Shown here in pieces: positions 1 through 10,037 of a stretch of DNA of 64,000 nucleotides. This DNA is from Microcella alkaliphila (lineage in GTDB: Bacteria > Actinomycetota > Actinomycetes > Actinomycetales > Microbacteriaceae), in assembly GCF_004216855.1 (NCBI RefSeq), contig NZ_SGXT01000018.1, positions 62,001 through 126,000 of the forward strand. Reading direction: 5' to 3'. The notes beneath the pieces are model-generated. The model was not told the origin of the DNA. It searched no databases and saw only the letters and a list, made by a program, of their open reading frames with translations. Numbering within the stretch: the first letter of the stretch is position 1; each line of letters begins with the position of its first letter. Made by a program: the position numbers and the translations under genes.

Positions 1-1526
1 AGATCTTGCAGGGCTTCTTCGCCGCGACAACCGCCTCGCAGGAGAACTACCGCATCGCCAGGTCGTACCTGAGCGACGCGATTTCGTCGGAGTGGAATCC
101 CTACCAGTCGACGCTCGTGCGGGCACAGGAGGGTTTCGTCGAGCGTCTCGACGACACGACGCTCGAGTATTCGGTCCAGGTGATCGCGGAGGTCGATGCG
201 GTCGGCCGCTACCGCGTCGCGCCCGAGGCAACCGAGCAGACCCTGCCCGAGTTCCGCTTCACCCGAGAGGGCGGCGAGTGGCGCATCGCCGAGCTGGGGG
301 ACGGCATCCTGATTTCGCAGCAGGCGTTCCCGAGCGCGTTCAGCCAGCACGTTCTGTACTTCTACGACCCGACGTTCACGAATCTTGTGCCCGACCTTCG
401 CTGGTTCCCGACCCGGTCCGGTGTGCCGACGCGCATCGTTCGTGCGCTGCTCGACGGCCCGTCCTCCTGGCTCGACCAGGGGGCGACCGTGTCGGCCATT
501 CCGGAGGGGGTCGCGTTGGTCGCCGCGCCGGTGGGAATCGTCGACGGCCAGGCGGTCGTTGACCTGAGTTCCGAGATTCTCGAGCTGGGCGACGTCGAAC
601 GTCAACGCCTGCTCGCGCAGTTCCGCGCGAGCTTCGGCTCGCTCGGCAACGTCGCCGGCGTGCAGCTCACGGTCGACCAGACGCCCGTCACGATCGCGGC
701 GACGACCGAGGTTCCCGAGGTGAATCCTCAGGTCGACGGACGCCTGTTGCTGATGGGCCCCGATGGCGACCGTTTCGGTTTCTCGAGCGGCGGAGCCACG
801 GTCGAGCCGGTCGGCCGGCTCAGTGAGCGCGCCATCGAATTGGGCGCCGTATCCCTCGCCCTCGGACCGACCCGCACGGTGGGCGCCATGCTCACCGAGC
901 AGGGCGCGTGGATCGTGCGCAGCAACGATCTGGAACCGTTGCTGCTCGATAATCGCGCCGACCTCGTGCCGCCGAGCTTCGACGGGTTCCAGCTCATGTG
1001 GACGGCCACGAGCGACGCGAGTGAGGGGCTGAGCGCCATCACCACCGGAGGCGAGGTGATCCCCGTCGACGTCGTGCTGCCGGAGGGCACGCGTCTCGTG
1101 TCGATCGATGTCTCGCGTGACGATGCGCGCATCCTCATGCTGCTGCAGGGCGAGAGCGGCCCGCGCCTCGTCGTCGGCGCGATCGCTCGCGACGAGGCGA
1201 GCGGGCGCCCGCTGCGCATCGGCGACCTGCTCGACATCCCGATCGACGGAGCCGCGGGCGCCACGGCCGTCGACGCGGCCTGGGTCGACGAGGTGCGCGT
1301 GGCGTCGGTGATTGAGTCCTCACAGGGCACCGCTGTCGACCTGCACGAACTCGGCGGACGCTCGCGCTCGCTCGGCCGACCGCCCGGCGCCGTGCAGATC
1401 GTCGGTGGCAACGGCGGTGTCACAGGCCTCAGGGTTCTCACCGACACGGGAGTCGTCGTCGAGCCGCGCGGCAACGGCTGGCAGTCCACGGGCGTCCGCG
1501 CCTCCTTCCTCGGCGTGCAGCAGTAG
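1..1526 (+). CDS. lpqB: LpqB-like lipoprotein, 3' part (5' end outside window)
   Basis: The frame is open from the first base and ends at TAG 1524-1526. About 507 residues are visible and the signal peptide/lipobox end is missing. The first visible residues (GFFAATTASQENYRIARSYL) match the segment that follows the lipobox region in LpqB. A GerMN-type domain covers roughly residues 110-210 (LVPDLRWFP, VRALLDGPS), followed by a beta-propeller-like half. In mycobacteria LpqB is an outer-membrane-leaflet-facing lipoprotein that modulates the MtrAB two-component system, and mtrAB lies directly upstream of it; that would be just outside this window (inference). The following comF, hpf and secA repeat the mycobacterial order, which supports the call. 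A TTG at base 6 is only an internal codon. Confidence 0.85.
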   Translation, partial: ILQGFFAATTASQENYRIARSYLSDAISSEWNPYQSTLVRAQEGFVERLDDTTLEYSVQVIAEVDAVGRYRVAPEATEQTLPEFRFTREGGEWRIAELGDGILISQQAFPSAFSQHVLYFYDPTFTNLVPDLRWFPTRSGVPTRIVRALLDGPSSWLDQGATVSAIPEGVALVAAPVGIVDGQAVVDLSSEILELGDVERQRLLAQFRASFGSLGNVAGVQLTVDQTPVTIAATTEVPEVNPQVDGRLLLMGPDGDRFGFSSGGATVEPVGRLSERAIELGAVSLALGPTRTVGAMLTEQGAWIVRSNDLEPLLLDNRADLVPPSFDGFQLMWTATSDASEGLSAITTGGEVIPVDVVLPEGTRLVSIDVSRDDARILMLLQGESGPRLVVGAIARDEASGRPLRIGDLLDIPIDGAAGATAVDAAWVDEVRVASVIESSQGTAVDLHELGGRSRSLGRPPGAVQIVGGNGGVTGLRVLTDTGVVVEPRGNGWQSTGVRASFLGVQQ

Positions 1527-1590
1527 CGACTGTCCACGGATGCCCGTGCGGGCACTCCGCGCAGCTCACCCCTCGGGCACCCTCCCGGGC

Positions 1591-2358
1591 ATGGCCGACG
1601 CGCTCACGCCCCTGTCTTCGTCCCGTTCGCCCTCGTCTCCGCTGCGGCCGCCGCGGCCGATCATCGCCGCTGCGCTGCGCTCGGCCTGGGCGCTGGTCGC
1701 TCCGGTCGAGTGCGTGGGCTGCGACGAGCCCGACGTGGTGGTGTGCGCGGCGTGCGCGGCCGAGCTCGAACCCCGCGTGCGCACCGCACCGCTCACGGTG
1801 GGCCGTGACGACGTTCCCCTCGTCGCGGCACTCGACTACGAAGGGGTGCCGAGGCGGGCCCTACTCGCGCTGAAGGAGGAGGGGCGCACCGAGCTCGCGG
1901 GCCCGCTCGCCGCCGCGGTCGACGCGGCCGTGGTCGAGGCCTACCGACAGGCGGCCCGCTACACCGTAAACCGGCGCGAGTCGCCGCTGCTCGTGGCGGT
2001 GCCGGGCAGTCGCGCGGGGCTCGCGCGGCGCGGCTTCCACCCCACCGATGCGCTCCTGCGCCGGGCAGGCTTTCACGCCACCCGGGCGCTCGTCCCTGCC
2101 CGCGCGAACGCTCCCGCGCAGAAGTCGCGGCGCATCGATGAGCGCCTCGCCCGCGATGGCGCCGTCGTCGTGCGGGCCGGCGAGCGCTTGCTCGGCCGTC
2201 GGGTCGTGCTGATCGACGATGTCGTCACGTCGGGCGCGACGCTGCGTTCGGCGGCCGCTGTCGTGCGCGCGGCCGGGGCCGAGGTTGTGGCGTGCGCGGC
2301 CGTCATGGCGACGCCGCGTCGAGACGGCGAGTCGAGCATCCCCTGGGCATCTCAGTAG
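1591..2358 (+). CDS. ComF family phosphoribosyltransferase-like protein
   Basis: 255 residues. Two CxxC pairs near residues 41/44 and 52/55 (CVGC, CAAC) form the N-terminal zinc ribbon typical of ComF. The C-terminal half carries the PRPP-loop signature VVLIDDVVTSGATL of type I phosphoribosyltransferases. ComF homologs take part in DNA uptake in naturally competent bacteria; in actinobacteria the role is unproven. The start is uncertain: ATG 1591 has no clear Shine-Dalgarno sequence, and an in-frame ATG at 1540 would add 17 residues. It lies between lpqB and hpf, the conserved order also seen in mycobacteria. Confidence 0.85.
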   Translation: MADALTPLSSSRSPSSPLRPPRPIIAAALRSAWALVAPVECVGCDEPDVVVCAACAAELEPRVRTAPLTVGRDDVPLVAALDYEGVPRRALLALKEEGRTELAGPLAAAVDAAVVEAYRQAARYTVNRRESPLLVAVPGSRAGLARRGFHPTDALLRRAGFHATRALVPARANAPAQKSRRIDERLARDGAVVVRAGERLLGRRVVLIDDVVTSGATLRSAAAVVRAAGAEVVACAAVMATPRRDGESSIPWASQ

Positions 2359-2397
2359 ACCTCTCCTCGAGTGTCCACAATCGGGGCGAGGGTTCTC

Positions 2398-2425
2398 TTG
2401 CGCTTCCGGTGCCACGGACTAGCGT
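2398..2425 (+). promoter_or_regulatory. Possible promoter of hpf
   Basis: TTGCGC at 2398-2403 and TAGCGT at 2420-2425 are separated by 16 bases and would give a leader of about 60 bases before the hpf GTG. This is motif matching only. Confidence 0.35.
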
Positions 2426-2491
2426 TAGGTCATGGACGGCGCGACACTCGCCTGACCCTCAGGCGACGCGCCGACGGTCAAGGAGGTCGAC

Positions 2492-3166
2492 GTGGACATC
2501 ACAATCACCGGACGCAACATTGGCATCACCGACCGGTTCCGCGACTACGCCACCGAGAAGGGCGAGAAGGTCGAGCACCTCGCCGACCGCCCCCAGGTTC
2601 TCGAAATCAAGGTGTCGCGGCACCACGAGAAGAACGGCAAGCCGGGCGACGACCGTGTGGAAATGACCCTGATCGGACCGGGACCGGTCGTGCGCGCCGA
2701 GTCGTCGGCGAGCGACAAGTACGCGGCCTTTGACCTCGCGATCGACAAACTCATGGAGCGATTGCGGCGCGCCAAAGATAAGAAGAAGGTGCACCGCGGC
2801 AAGCATCGGCCCGTCTCCCTGCGCGAGGCGTCGGCCGACGGGTTCAGCGTCGTCGACATCACGCCCGCGCGCCCCGAGGTGATTGAGAGCGTGTCGACCG
2901 GGTCCATTCCCGTGCAGCAGGCCGACGAGTCCGATGAGCCCGTTTACACGCCCGTCGTTGTGCGGCAGAAGGTGTTCCCGGCGTCCCTCATGACGGTTGA
3001 CGAGGCTGTCGACCAGCTCGAGCTGGTCGGGCACGACTTCTTCCTGTTCATCGACGCCGCAACCGACCGGGCGAGCGTCGTGTACCGCCGCACGGGCTGG
3101 AACTACGGCGTCATCAGCCTTGAACACGAGGCCGATGAAGTGCCCGCCAAGCGGGGGCGCGGATGA
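2492..3166 (+). CDS. hpf: Long-form ribosome hibernation promoting factor
   Basis: 224 residues beginning MDITITGRNIGITDRFRDYA, the usual start of HPF/RaiA proteins. The N-terminal S30AE domain (about residues 1-105) binds the 30S decoding region. A linker leads to the C-terminal dimerisation domain (about 165-224, FPASLMTVDEAVDQLELVGH, then VVYRRTGWNYGVI) that pairs ribosomes into 100S dimers. The GTG start is fixed by a strong AAGGAGGT at 2480-2487. It sits between comF and secA, as in other actinobacteria, and probably has its own promoter so it can respond to growth arrest. Confidence 0.95.
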   Translation: MDITITGRNIGITDRFRDYATEKGEKVEHLADRPQVLEIKVSRHHEKNGKPGDDRVEMTLIGPGPVVRAESSASDKYAAFDLAIDKLMERLRRAKDKKKVHRGKHRPVSLREASADGFSVVDITPARPEVIESVSTGSIPVQQADESDEPVYTPVVVRQKVFPASLMTVDEAVDQLELVGHDFFLFIDAATDRASVVYRRTGWNYGVISLEHEADEVPAKRGRG

Positions 3167-3216
3167 TCGTGGTACAGATGCGTTCGGCTCGCGTCTGACC
3201 GCGCTTGCTAGCATGG

Positions 3217-3241
3217 GGCCCGCCGCACCGCGCGGCGGGCC
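3217..3241 (+). terminator. GC-rich hairpin between hpf and secA
   Basis: Perfect 9-base arms (GGCCCGCCG / CGGCGGGCC) around a 7-base loop, with no T-run. It probably ends or attenuates hpf transcription. A possible extended -10 (TGCTAGCAT, 3206-3214) just before it could instead start secA transcription inside this structure. Confidence 0.5.
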
Positions 3242-3304
3242 TCGATGTGTCCCCGCTCAACCGCGCAGTGGTTCTTTCGGCCCCAATGACTGGAGTAAAT
3301 CGAC

Positions 3305-6151
<2,847 letters not shown>

Positions 6152-6177
6152 TCCGCGCGACGAGCGCGTGAGCGAAT

Positions 6178-6206
6178 GCCCCCGGGGGAGAGGCCATCCC
6201 GGGGGC
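6178..6206 (+). terminator. Terminator-like hairpin after secA
   Basis: Perfect 9-base arms (GCCCCCGGG / CCCGGGGGC) separated by 11 bases, 26 bases after the secA stop. Outer GAATGC/GCATTC can extend pairing imperfectly. There is no clear T-run. Confidence 0.6.
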
Positions 6207-6328
6207 GTTCGCATTCCCACGGTGCGATGCAGCGCATCCACGGGTCGCGGCGCTCGGCGCACCCCAGCGCCGGTGCCGCTCCGCCCGCATCCGGCGGGGA
6301 CCGGGTCAGCGGGGGCGGGTGTGTTGAG

Positions 6329-6799
6329 TTACAGAACGTGGATGGCGCTCGCTCGCCAGCGCCGGTCGAGGCCCTCGAGGCGAATCGCCACGGCGCGCGA
6401 GCGGGCACGCGAGTTCACGACGACGACGGCCTCGATGACGCCGTCGCGCGGCTCGCAGAGACGAACCCCGCCGAGCGCGAATGCCGGGCGGATGGCAGGG
6501 GTGCCACGGGCTGCTCGGGCACGCGCGCTGATCGTCTGACGCTTGAGGAGCGTTCGGTAGACGTCGTCGGTGACCCAGCGGGCGATCTGCTCGAGTTCCC
6601 GAGCCCCGGCGAGCACCTCGATCACGCACCGCGTGAGATTCTCGACCAGGGGCTGCGGGTCGGGGAGGTCGACAGTCGAGGTCGGCTGGTAGTCGAAGAA
6701 CTCTTCCTGCGCGATGCGAGCGCTGAGCGAACGCCCGCGCCGAATGGGCTGACGACCCTCGTCTTGGTCGAGCAAGGCGTGCGCGGATGCAGTGCTCAC
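6329..6799 (-). CDS. Rv3235 family protein
   Basis: 156 residues, soluble, with no membrane segment. The C-terminal half (EQIARWVTDDVYRTLLKRQ, then VRLCEPRDGVIEAVVVV and ending RRWRASAIHVL) fits the small actinobacterial family named after M. tuberculosis Rv3235, whose function is unknown. It lies beside secA as in Mycobacterium. The GTG start at 6799 is preceded by GAGAGGAGA about 8 bases upstream. The short C-terminal beta-rich part resembles a nuclear-transport-factor-2-like fold, but I cannot establish that. Confidence 0.75.
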   Translation of the reverse strand: MSTASAHALLDQDEGRQPIRRGRSLSARIAQEEFFDYQPTSTVDLPDPQPLVENLTRCVIEVLAGARELEQIARWVTDDVYRTLLKRQTISARARAARGTPAIRPAFALGGVRLCEPRDGVIEAVVVVNSRARSRAVAIRLEGLDRRWRASAIHVL

Positions 6800-6882
6800 T
6801 CGTGTCTCCTCTCCCCTAGAGGGGTCGCATGGCCGTCGTGCGGCGCCCGCCGTGATCCCTACTGACCACAGACCCTGATGTT

Positions 6883-6900
6883 TACCCCCTTATGGGGGTA
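6883..6900. promoter_or_regulatory. Perfect palindrome TACCCCC-TTAT-GGGGGTA in a divergent promoter region
   Basis: 7-base arms and a 4-base centre, between the divergent Rv3235-like gene and the gene at 7000. The pattern resembles operators of CsoR/RcnR-type metal sensors (TACCCC...GGGGTA), but no copper or nickel gene is adjacent. The remaining 6800-6999 stretch shows only an imperfect CCCCTAGAGGGG repeat near 6817. Confidence 0.4.
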
Positions 6901-6999
6901 GAACACACCTAAGCAGATGCATTCCTCATCTGTCTATACCGACGCGGTTCTGTGGAAAACCATGTCGCCGCTGTCGGTCGCCGTCACTACGGTGCCCGC

Positions 7000-7584
7000 A
7001 TGCGTTGGGACCACCTCTTCGATGACCTTGCCGGCCAGCTCGAGCACGAGCTGACGGCGGAAGAGGCTGACCTGCAGAAGGAAGAAGAACGCCTCCGCCT
7101 CGGCCGTCTCGGCGTGCGCGAGCGCATCGTGGCGCTCAAGCGCACCCGAGATCACGCGCTCATGGAGGTCGCCGTCACCTTGCGTAACGGAGCGCGCATC
7201 CGCCTCGAGCCGATGACGGTCGGGCGCGACTGGATGGCGGGCGACATCGATGGGCGTGACGACGCTCAGGCCGTCGTGCCGTTCGACGCGATCGAGTCGA
7301 TCACCCTGCGCGACGAACAGATCACTCCATCGCTGACGCCGGAGGAGCCGAAGCCTGACCTGTCGAGCAGACTCGGGTTGCCGTTTCTGCTGCGTGACCT
7401 CTGCCGTCGTCGGGTCGCTGTGCGGATCGACACCGTGAGCTCATCGCTGACCGGCACGATCGACCGCGTCGGTCGCGATCACCTCGACCTTGCCGAACAT
7501 GATCTCGACACGCCGCGTCGGCGCGATGTCGTGCGGGGAGTGCGCCTCGTGCGACTCGATCAGGTGGTGGTGCTGCGCTTGTGA
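7000..7584 (+). CDS. Uncharacterised protein with coiled N-terminus and two possible small beta-barrel repeats
   Basis: 194 residues; I do not recognise the family. The first 45 residues are highly charged and helical (ELTAEEADLQKEEERLRLGR). Two later segments look alike: VTLRNGARIRLEPM..VGRDWM...VPFDAIESITL (about residues 60-105) and VAVRIDTVSSSLTGTIDRVGRDHLDL...VRLVRLDQVVVLRL (about 140-194). Both follow a 'strand, G, strand, vGxD, strand, hydrophobic strand' order typical of Sm-like or SH3-like barrels (inference). ATG 7000 is preferred over the longer frame from 6952 because TACGGT (7000 minus 12) gives the leaderless pattern common here. Its 3' end overlaps the convergent HTH gene by 25 bases. 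Confidence 0.7.
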   Translation: MRWDHLFDDLAGQLEHELTAEEADLQKEEERLRLGRLGVRERIVALKRTRDHALMEVAVTLRNGARIRLEPMTVGRDWMAGDIDGRDDAQAVVPFDAIESITLRDEQITPSLTPEEPKPDLSSRLGLPFLLRDLCRRRVAVRIDTVSSSLTGTIDRVGRDHLDLAEHDLDTPRRRDVVRGVRLVRLDQVVVLRL

Positions 7585-7853
7585 CCGCGGGTATCGCCGA
7601 AGAGCTCGGCGACGTCGGCGTACTCCGCCTCGTTCCAGAGCGCGATGCGCCGCGTCTCCTCGTACTTGTCGGCGATGAACGACTCGAGGACGGAGTGCTC
7701 GACGCGCCACTGTCCGATCGCGCCCAGACGAATCGCCGGCAGCTCGCCGGAACGCACGAGTGCCATCACCTCGGCGGCCGTGAGGCTGAGCACTTCGGCA
7801 ACGTCGGTGAGGCTCAAGAAGCGCCCCACTGCGCCGGGCGGGTGATCGGACAT
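7560..7853 (-). CDS. Excisionase-type helix-turn-helix protein
   Basis: 97 residues. Residues 12-60 (FLSLTDVAEVLSLTAAEV, then ALVRSGELPAIRLGAIGQWRV) form a MerR/excisionase-type winged helix with the usual 'LPAIRLG...WRV' wing. The C-terminal part is charged and may be helical. Likely a small DNA-binding regulator, as in BldC-like and other actinobacterial HTH_17 proteins; the targets are unknown. The ATG at 7853 is supported by CATAAT at 7860-7865, six bases before it (leaderless). A much longer in-frame extension upstream has no support. It is divergent from the SAF/CpaE-like pair. Confidence 0.85.
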   Translation of the reverse strand: MSDHPPGAVGRFLSLTDVAEVLSLTAAEVMALVRSGELPAIRLGAIGQWRVEHSVLESFIADKYEETRRIALWNEAEYADVAELFGDTRGHKRSTTT

Positions 7854-7892
7854 GCCCCGATTATGGCGGGGCGGGCTGAGGGTGCGCCGGAT

Positions 7893-7901
7893 TGTGGATA
7901 A
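7893..7901 (-). promoter_or_regulatory. Single perfect DnaA-box sequence
   Basis: TGTGGATAA, complement TTATCCACA, the consensus DnaA box, in the gap between the divergent HTH and SAF genes. Only one copy is present, so it is not an origin. It could be a chance match or a DnaA-responsive promoter site. Confidence 0.3.
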
Positions 7902-7971
7902 CTCTGATCCAGAATCCAAGCATCCGCCCACTATCGACGCGGCACCCCGCCCCCGTCGAATAGGAGCCCGC

Positions 7972-8601
7972 ATGCCCCTCCGCGCCGCCGACCGACCCCG
8001 CCGCGTTACCGATCCGCGCCTCATCATCGGCCTCGCTCTGGTCGCCGCGTCCGTCGCTGCGGTGGTCGGCATCGTTGCAGTCAACGACGACGGGGTCGAG
8101 GTGTACGCGGCGCCGCGCGCGCTGGTCGCCGGCGAGTTGGTGACCGCCGCCGACCTCGAACTGCGCACCCTCGGCCTCGGCGCCGACGCGCGCCACTACC
8201 TCGACCCGGCCACCCTCGACGAGGGCGGCGTCATCGTGGCGCGCACGGTTGGCGCGGGGGAACTCGTGCCCCTCGGCGCCGTCGGGGATGCTCGCGGCGC
8301 GCAATCGACGACGGTGGTCGTCGCGCTCGCCACGCCTCTCAGCGCCACGGTGCGCGCCGGCGACACGCTCGACCTGTGGTCGGCACCGGCGATCGAGGGC
8401 GGACGTTTCGGTGCCCCGTCGGTGATCGCATCGTCCGCGCAGCTGGTGCGCACGATCGCGGCTGAGGGCGTTGTCGCGACGGGGGAGGCGGGGCGCGTGG
8501 AGCTGCTCGTTCCTCGCCGAGATGTCGCGCGCATCCTGCATGCGCAAGCGAACCGTGACGCGCTCTCGGCCGTTCCCGCCTCGCTCGCGGTGGCGCCGTG
8601 A
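7972..8601 (+). CDS. SAF-domain (CpaB/RcpC-like) membrane-anchored protein
   Basis: 209 residues. One membrane segment lies near residues 17-38 (LIIGLALVAASVAAVVGIVA), followed by an SAF domain at about 45-105 (VYAAPRALVAGELVTAADL, then GGVIVARTVGAGELVPLGAV). In pilus systems such proteins (CpaB/RcpC) help assemble the secretin or pilus at the membrane. Here no pilin, secretin or TadA gene is nearby, so the role is open. The ATG start has TAGGAG six bases upstream, so the longer upstream frame is not used. Its last bases overlap the next gene (GTGA), which implies translational coupling with the MinD-like ATPase. Confidence 0.8.
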   Translation: MPLRAADRPRRVTDPRLIIGLALVAASVAAVVGIVAVNDDGVEVYAAPRALVAGELVTAADLELRTLGLGADARHYLDPATLDEGGVIVARTVGAGELVPLGAVGDARGAQSTTVVVALATPLSATVRAGDTLDLWSAPAIEGGRFGAPSVIASSAQLVRTIAAEGVVATGEAGRVELLVPRRDVARILHAQANRDALSAVPASLAVAP

Positions 8602-10028
8602 GTCTGAGCGTCGGTCTTGCCATCGGGGCTCGCCCGCTCGAACCCCTGGAGCTGGCTCTGCTGCGGGCCGGTCACCGCATCGAGTGGCGGGCGCACAGCG
8701 CCGATGAGGCGATCAGTTTGCTTGCGGAGCGGGCCCCCGATGCGGTGCTCATTCTCGACGACCCCGCCTTCACCCGCGCCGACATCGTCGGAACCGCTGA
8801 CCTTTTGCGCGTGCGCAGCGTGCTCGTGCACCGCGGCACGGTGAGCGCCCAGGGTGCGCGGCTCGACGTGGCCGACCGCATCGCGCTCGAGAACGATGCG
8901 CCCCCCGACGTGTCCCTGCTCGATGCGGCGCCCGCCCCCGCCCTCTCGCCCGAGGCCGTCACCTTCGGCGCTCCTGCCGTGGCCGAGCCGGCGTCGCCGC
9001 CCACGCCGGTACGCGCGCCCGAGCCCACGCTCGCGCCAGCGCACGAGCCTGATCCGGCGGCGCGGCCTGAACCGCGATCCCAGCCGGAACCCGAGCCGGT
9101 GGCGCCCACGCGCATTCCGTACCATCCGGTCGAGACGGAGGGCGAGCATCCCGAGCCGATTCCGTCGCGGGTGATCACCGTGTGGGGGCCGACGGGCGCG
9201 CCCGGGCGCACGGTGACCGCGACGGCGCTCGCGGCCGAACTGGCGCTGCGAGGACGCCGGGTCGCTCTGGTCGACGCCGACACCTACGGGGGCACGATCG
9301 CTCCGGCGCTCGGGCTGCTCGACGAGTCGCCCGGGTTCGCCGCGGCCTGTCGCCTCGCCGGGTCGCGAGCCCTGAGCGCCGACGAGCTCACCCGTGTGTC
9401 GCAGCCGCTCAGCGCCGAGTCCGGGGTTTCTGCCGACCGCTTGCGCGTGTTGACGGGCATCGGACGACCCTCGCGCTGGCCCGAACTGTCGAGCGACCGC
9501 GTGACCGCGGCTCTGGACGCGTGTCGCGAGTGGTGCGACGTCGTGGTCGTCGACGCGGGCTTCAACCTGGAGTCCGACGAGGAGCTGTCGAGCGACATCT
9601 TCGCCCCGCGGCGCAATGCCGCGACGATCGCCGCGCTGCGTGCCGCCGATCGCGTCGTCGCCGTCGGAGCTGCCGACCCGCTCGGCCTCGCTCGATTCCT
9701 GCGCACCTACCCCGACCTCGTCGAGGCGGTCACAGACGTCCCCGTGCAGGTCGTCATCACGCGGGTGCGTTCGAGCATTCTCGGGCTCGACCCGGCAGGC
9801 CAGGTGCGCCACACGCTCGATCGCTTCGCGGGGATCCGCGACGCCGTGCTCGTGGACGACGACCCGGCCGCGGCGGATGCCGCTCTTCTGCGGGCGCTGC
9901 CCGTTCCCCTCGCCGCGCCGAAGTCGGCTTTGCGCGCGGGGGTCGCCCGCCTGGCTGACGCGCTCGGTTACGCCGTCCCCCGGTCGACCGGTCGCCGCTC
10001 GCCGTTTGCGTGGCGGCGCACCGGGTAG
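8598..10028 (+). CDS. MinD/CpaE-like P-loop protein with altered Walker A
   Basis: 476 residues. Residues about 1-110 form a receiver-like domain (AVLILDDPAFTRADIVG). A Pro/Glu-rich linker follows to about 190. The C-terminal half is MinD/ParA-like (VITVWGPTGAPGRTVTATAL, ALVDADTYGG, VVVVDAGF). The deviant Walker A reads GAPGRT: both signature lysines of the KGGxGKT motif are replaced. CpaE/TadZ proteins localise Flp/Tad pilus machinery at the pole; in actinobacteria this pair often occurs without a pilus locus (recollection). GTG 8598 overlaps the SAF gene stop. The TAG stop at 10026-10028 doubles as part of the -10 of the next gene. Confidence 0.8.
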   Translation: MSLSVGLAIGARPLEPLELALLRAGHRIEWRAHSADEAISLLAERAPDAVLILDDPAFTRADIVGTADLLRVRSVLVHRGTVSAQGARLDVADRIALENDAPPDVSLLDAAPAPALSPEAVTFGAPAVAEPASPPTPVRAPEPTLAPAHEPDPAARPEPRSQPEPEPVAPTRIPYHPVETEGEHPEPIPSRVITVWGPTGAPGRTVTATALAAELALRGRRVALVDADTYGGTIAPALGLLDESPGFAAACRLAGSRALSADELTRVSQPLSAESGVSADRLRVLTGIGRPSRWPELSSDRVTAALDACREWCDVVVVDAGFNLESDEELSSDIFAPRRNAATIAALRAADRVVAVGAADPLGLARFLRTYPDLVEAVTDVPVQVVITRVRSSILGLDPAGQVRHTLDRFAGIRDAVLVDDDPAAADAALLRALPVPLAAPKSALRAGVARLADALGYAVPRSTGRRSPFAWRRTG

Positions 10029-10037
10029 CCTTGCCGC

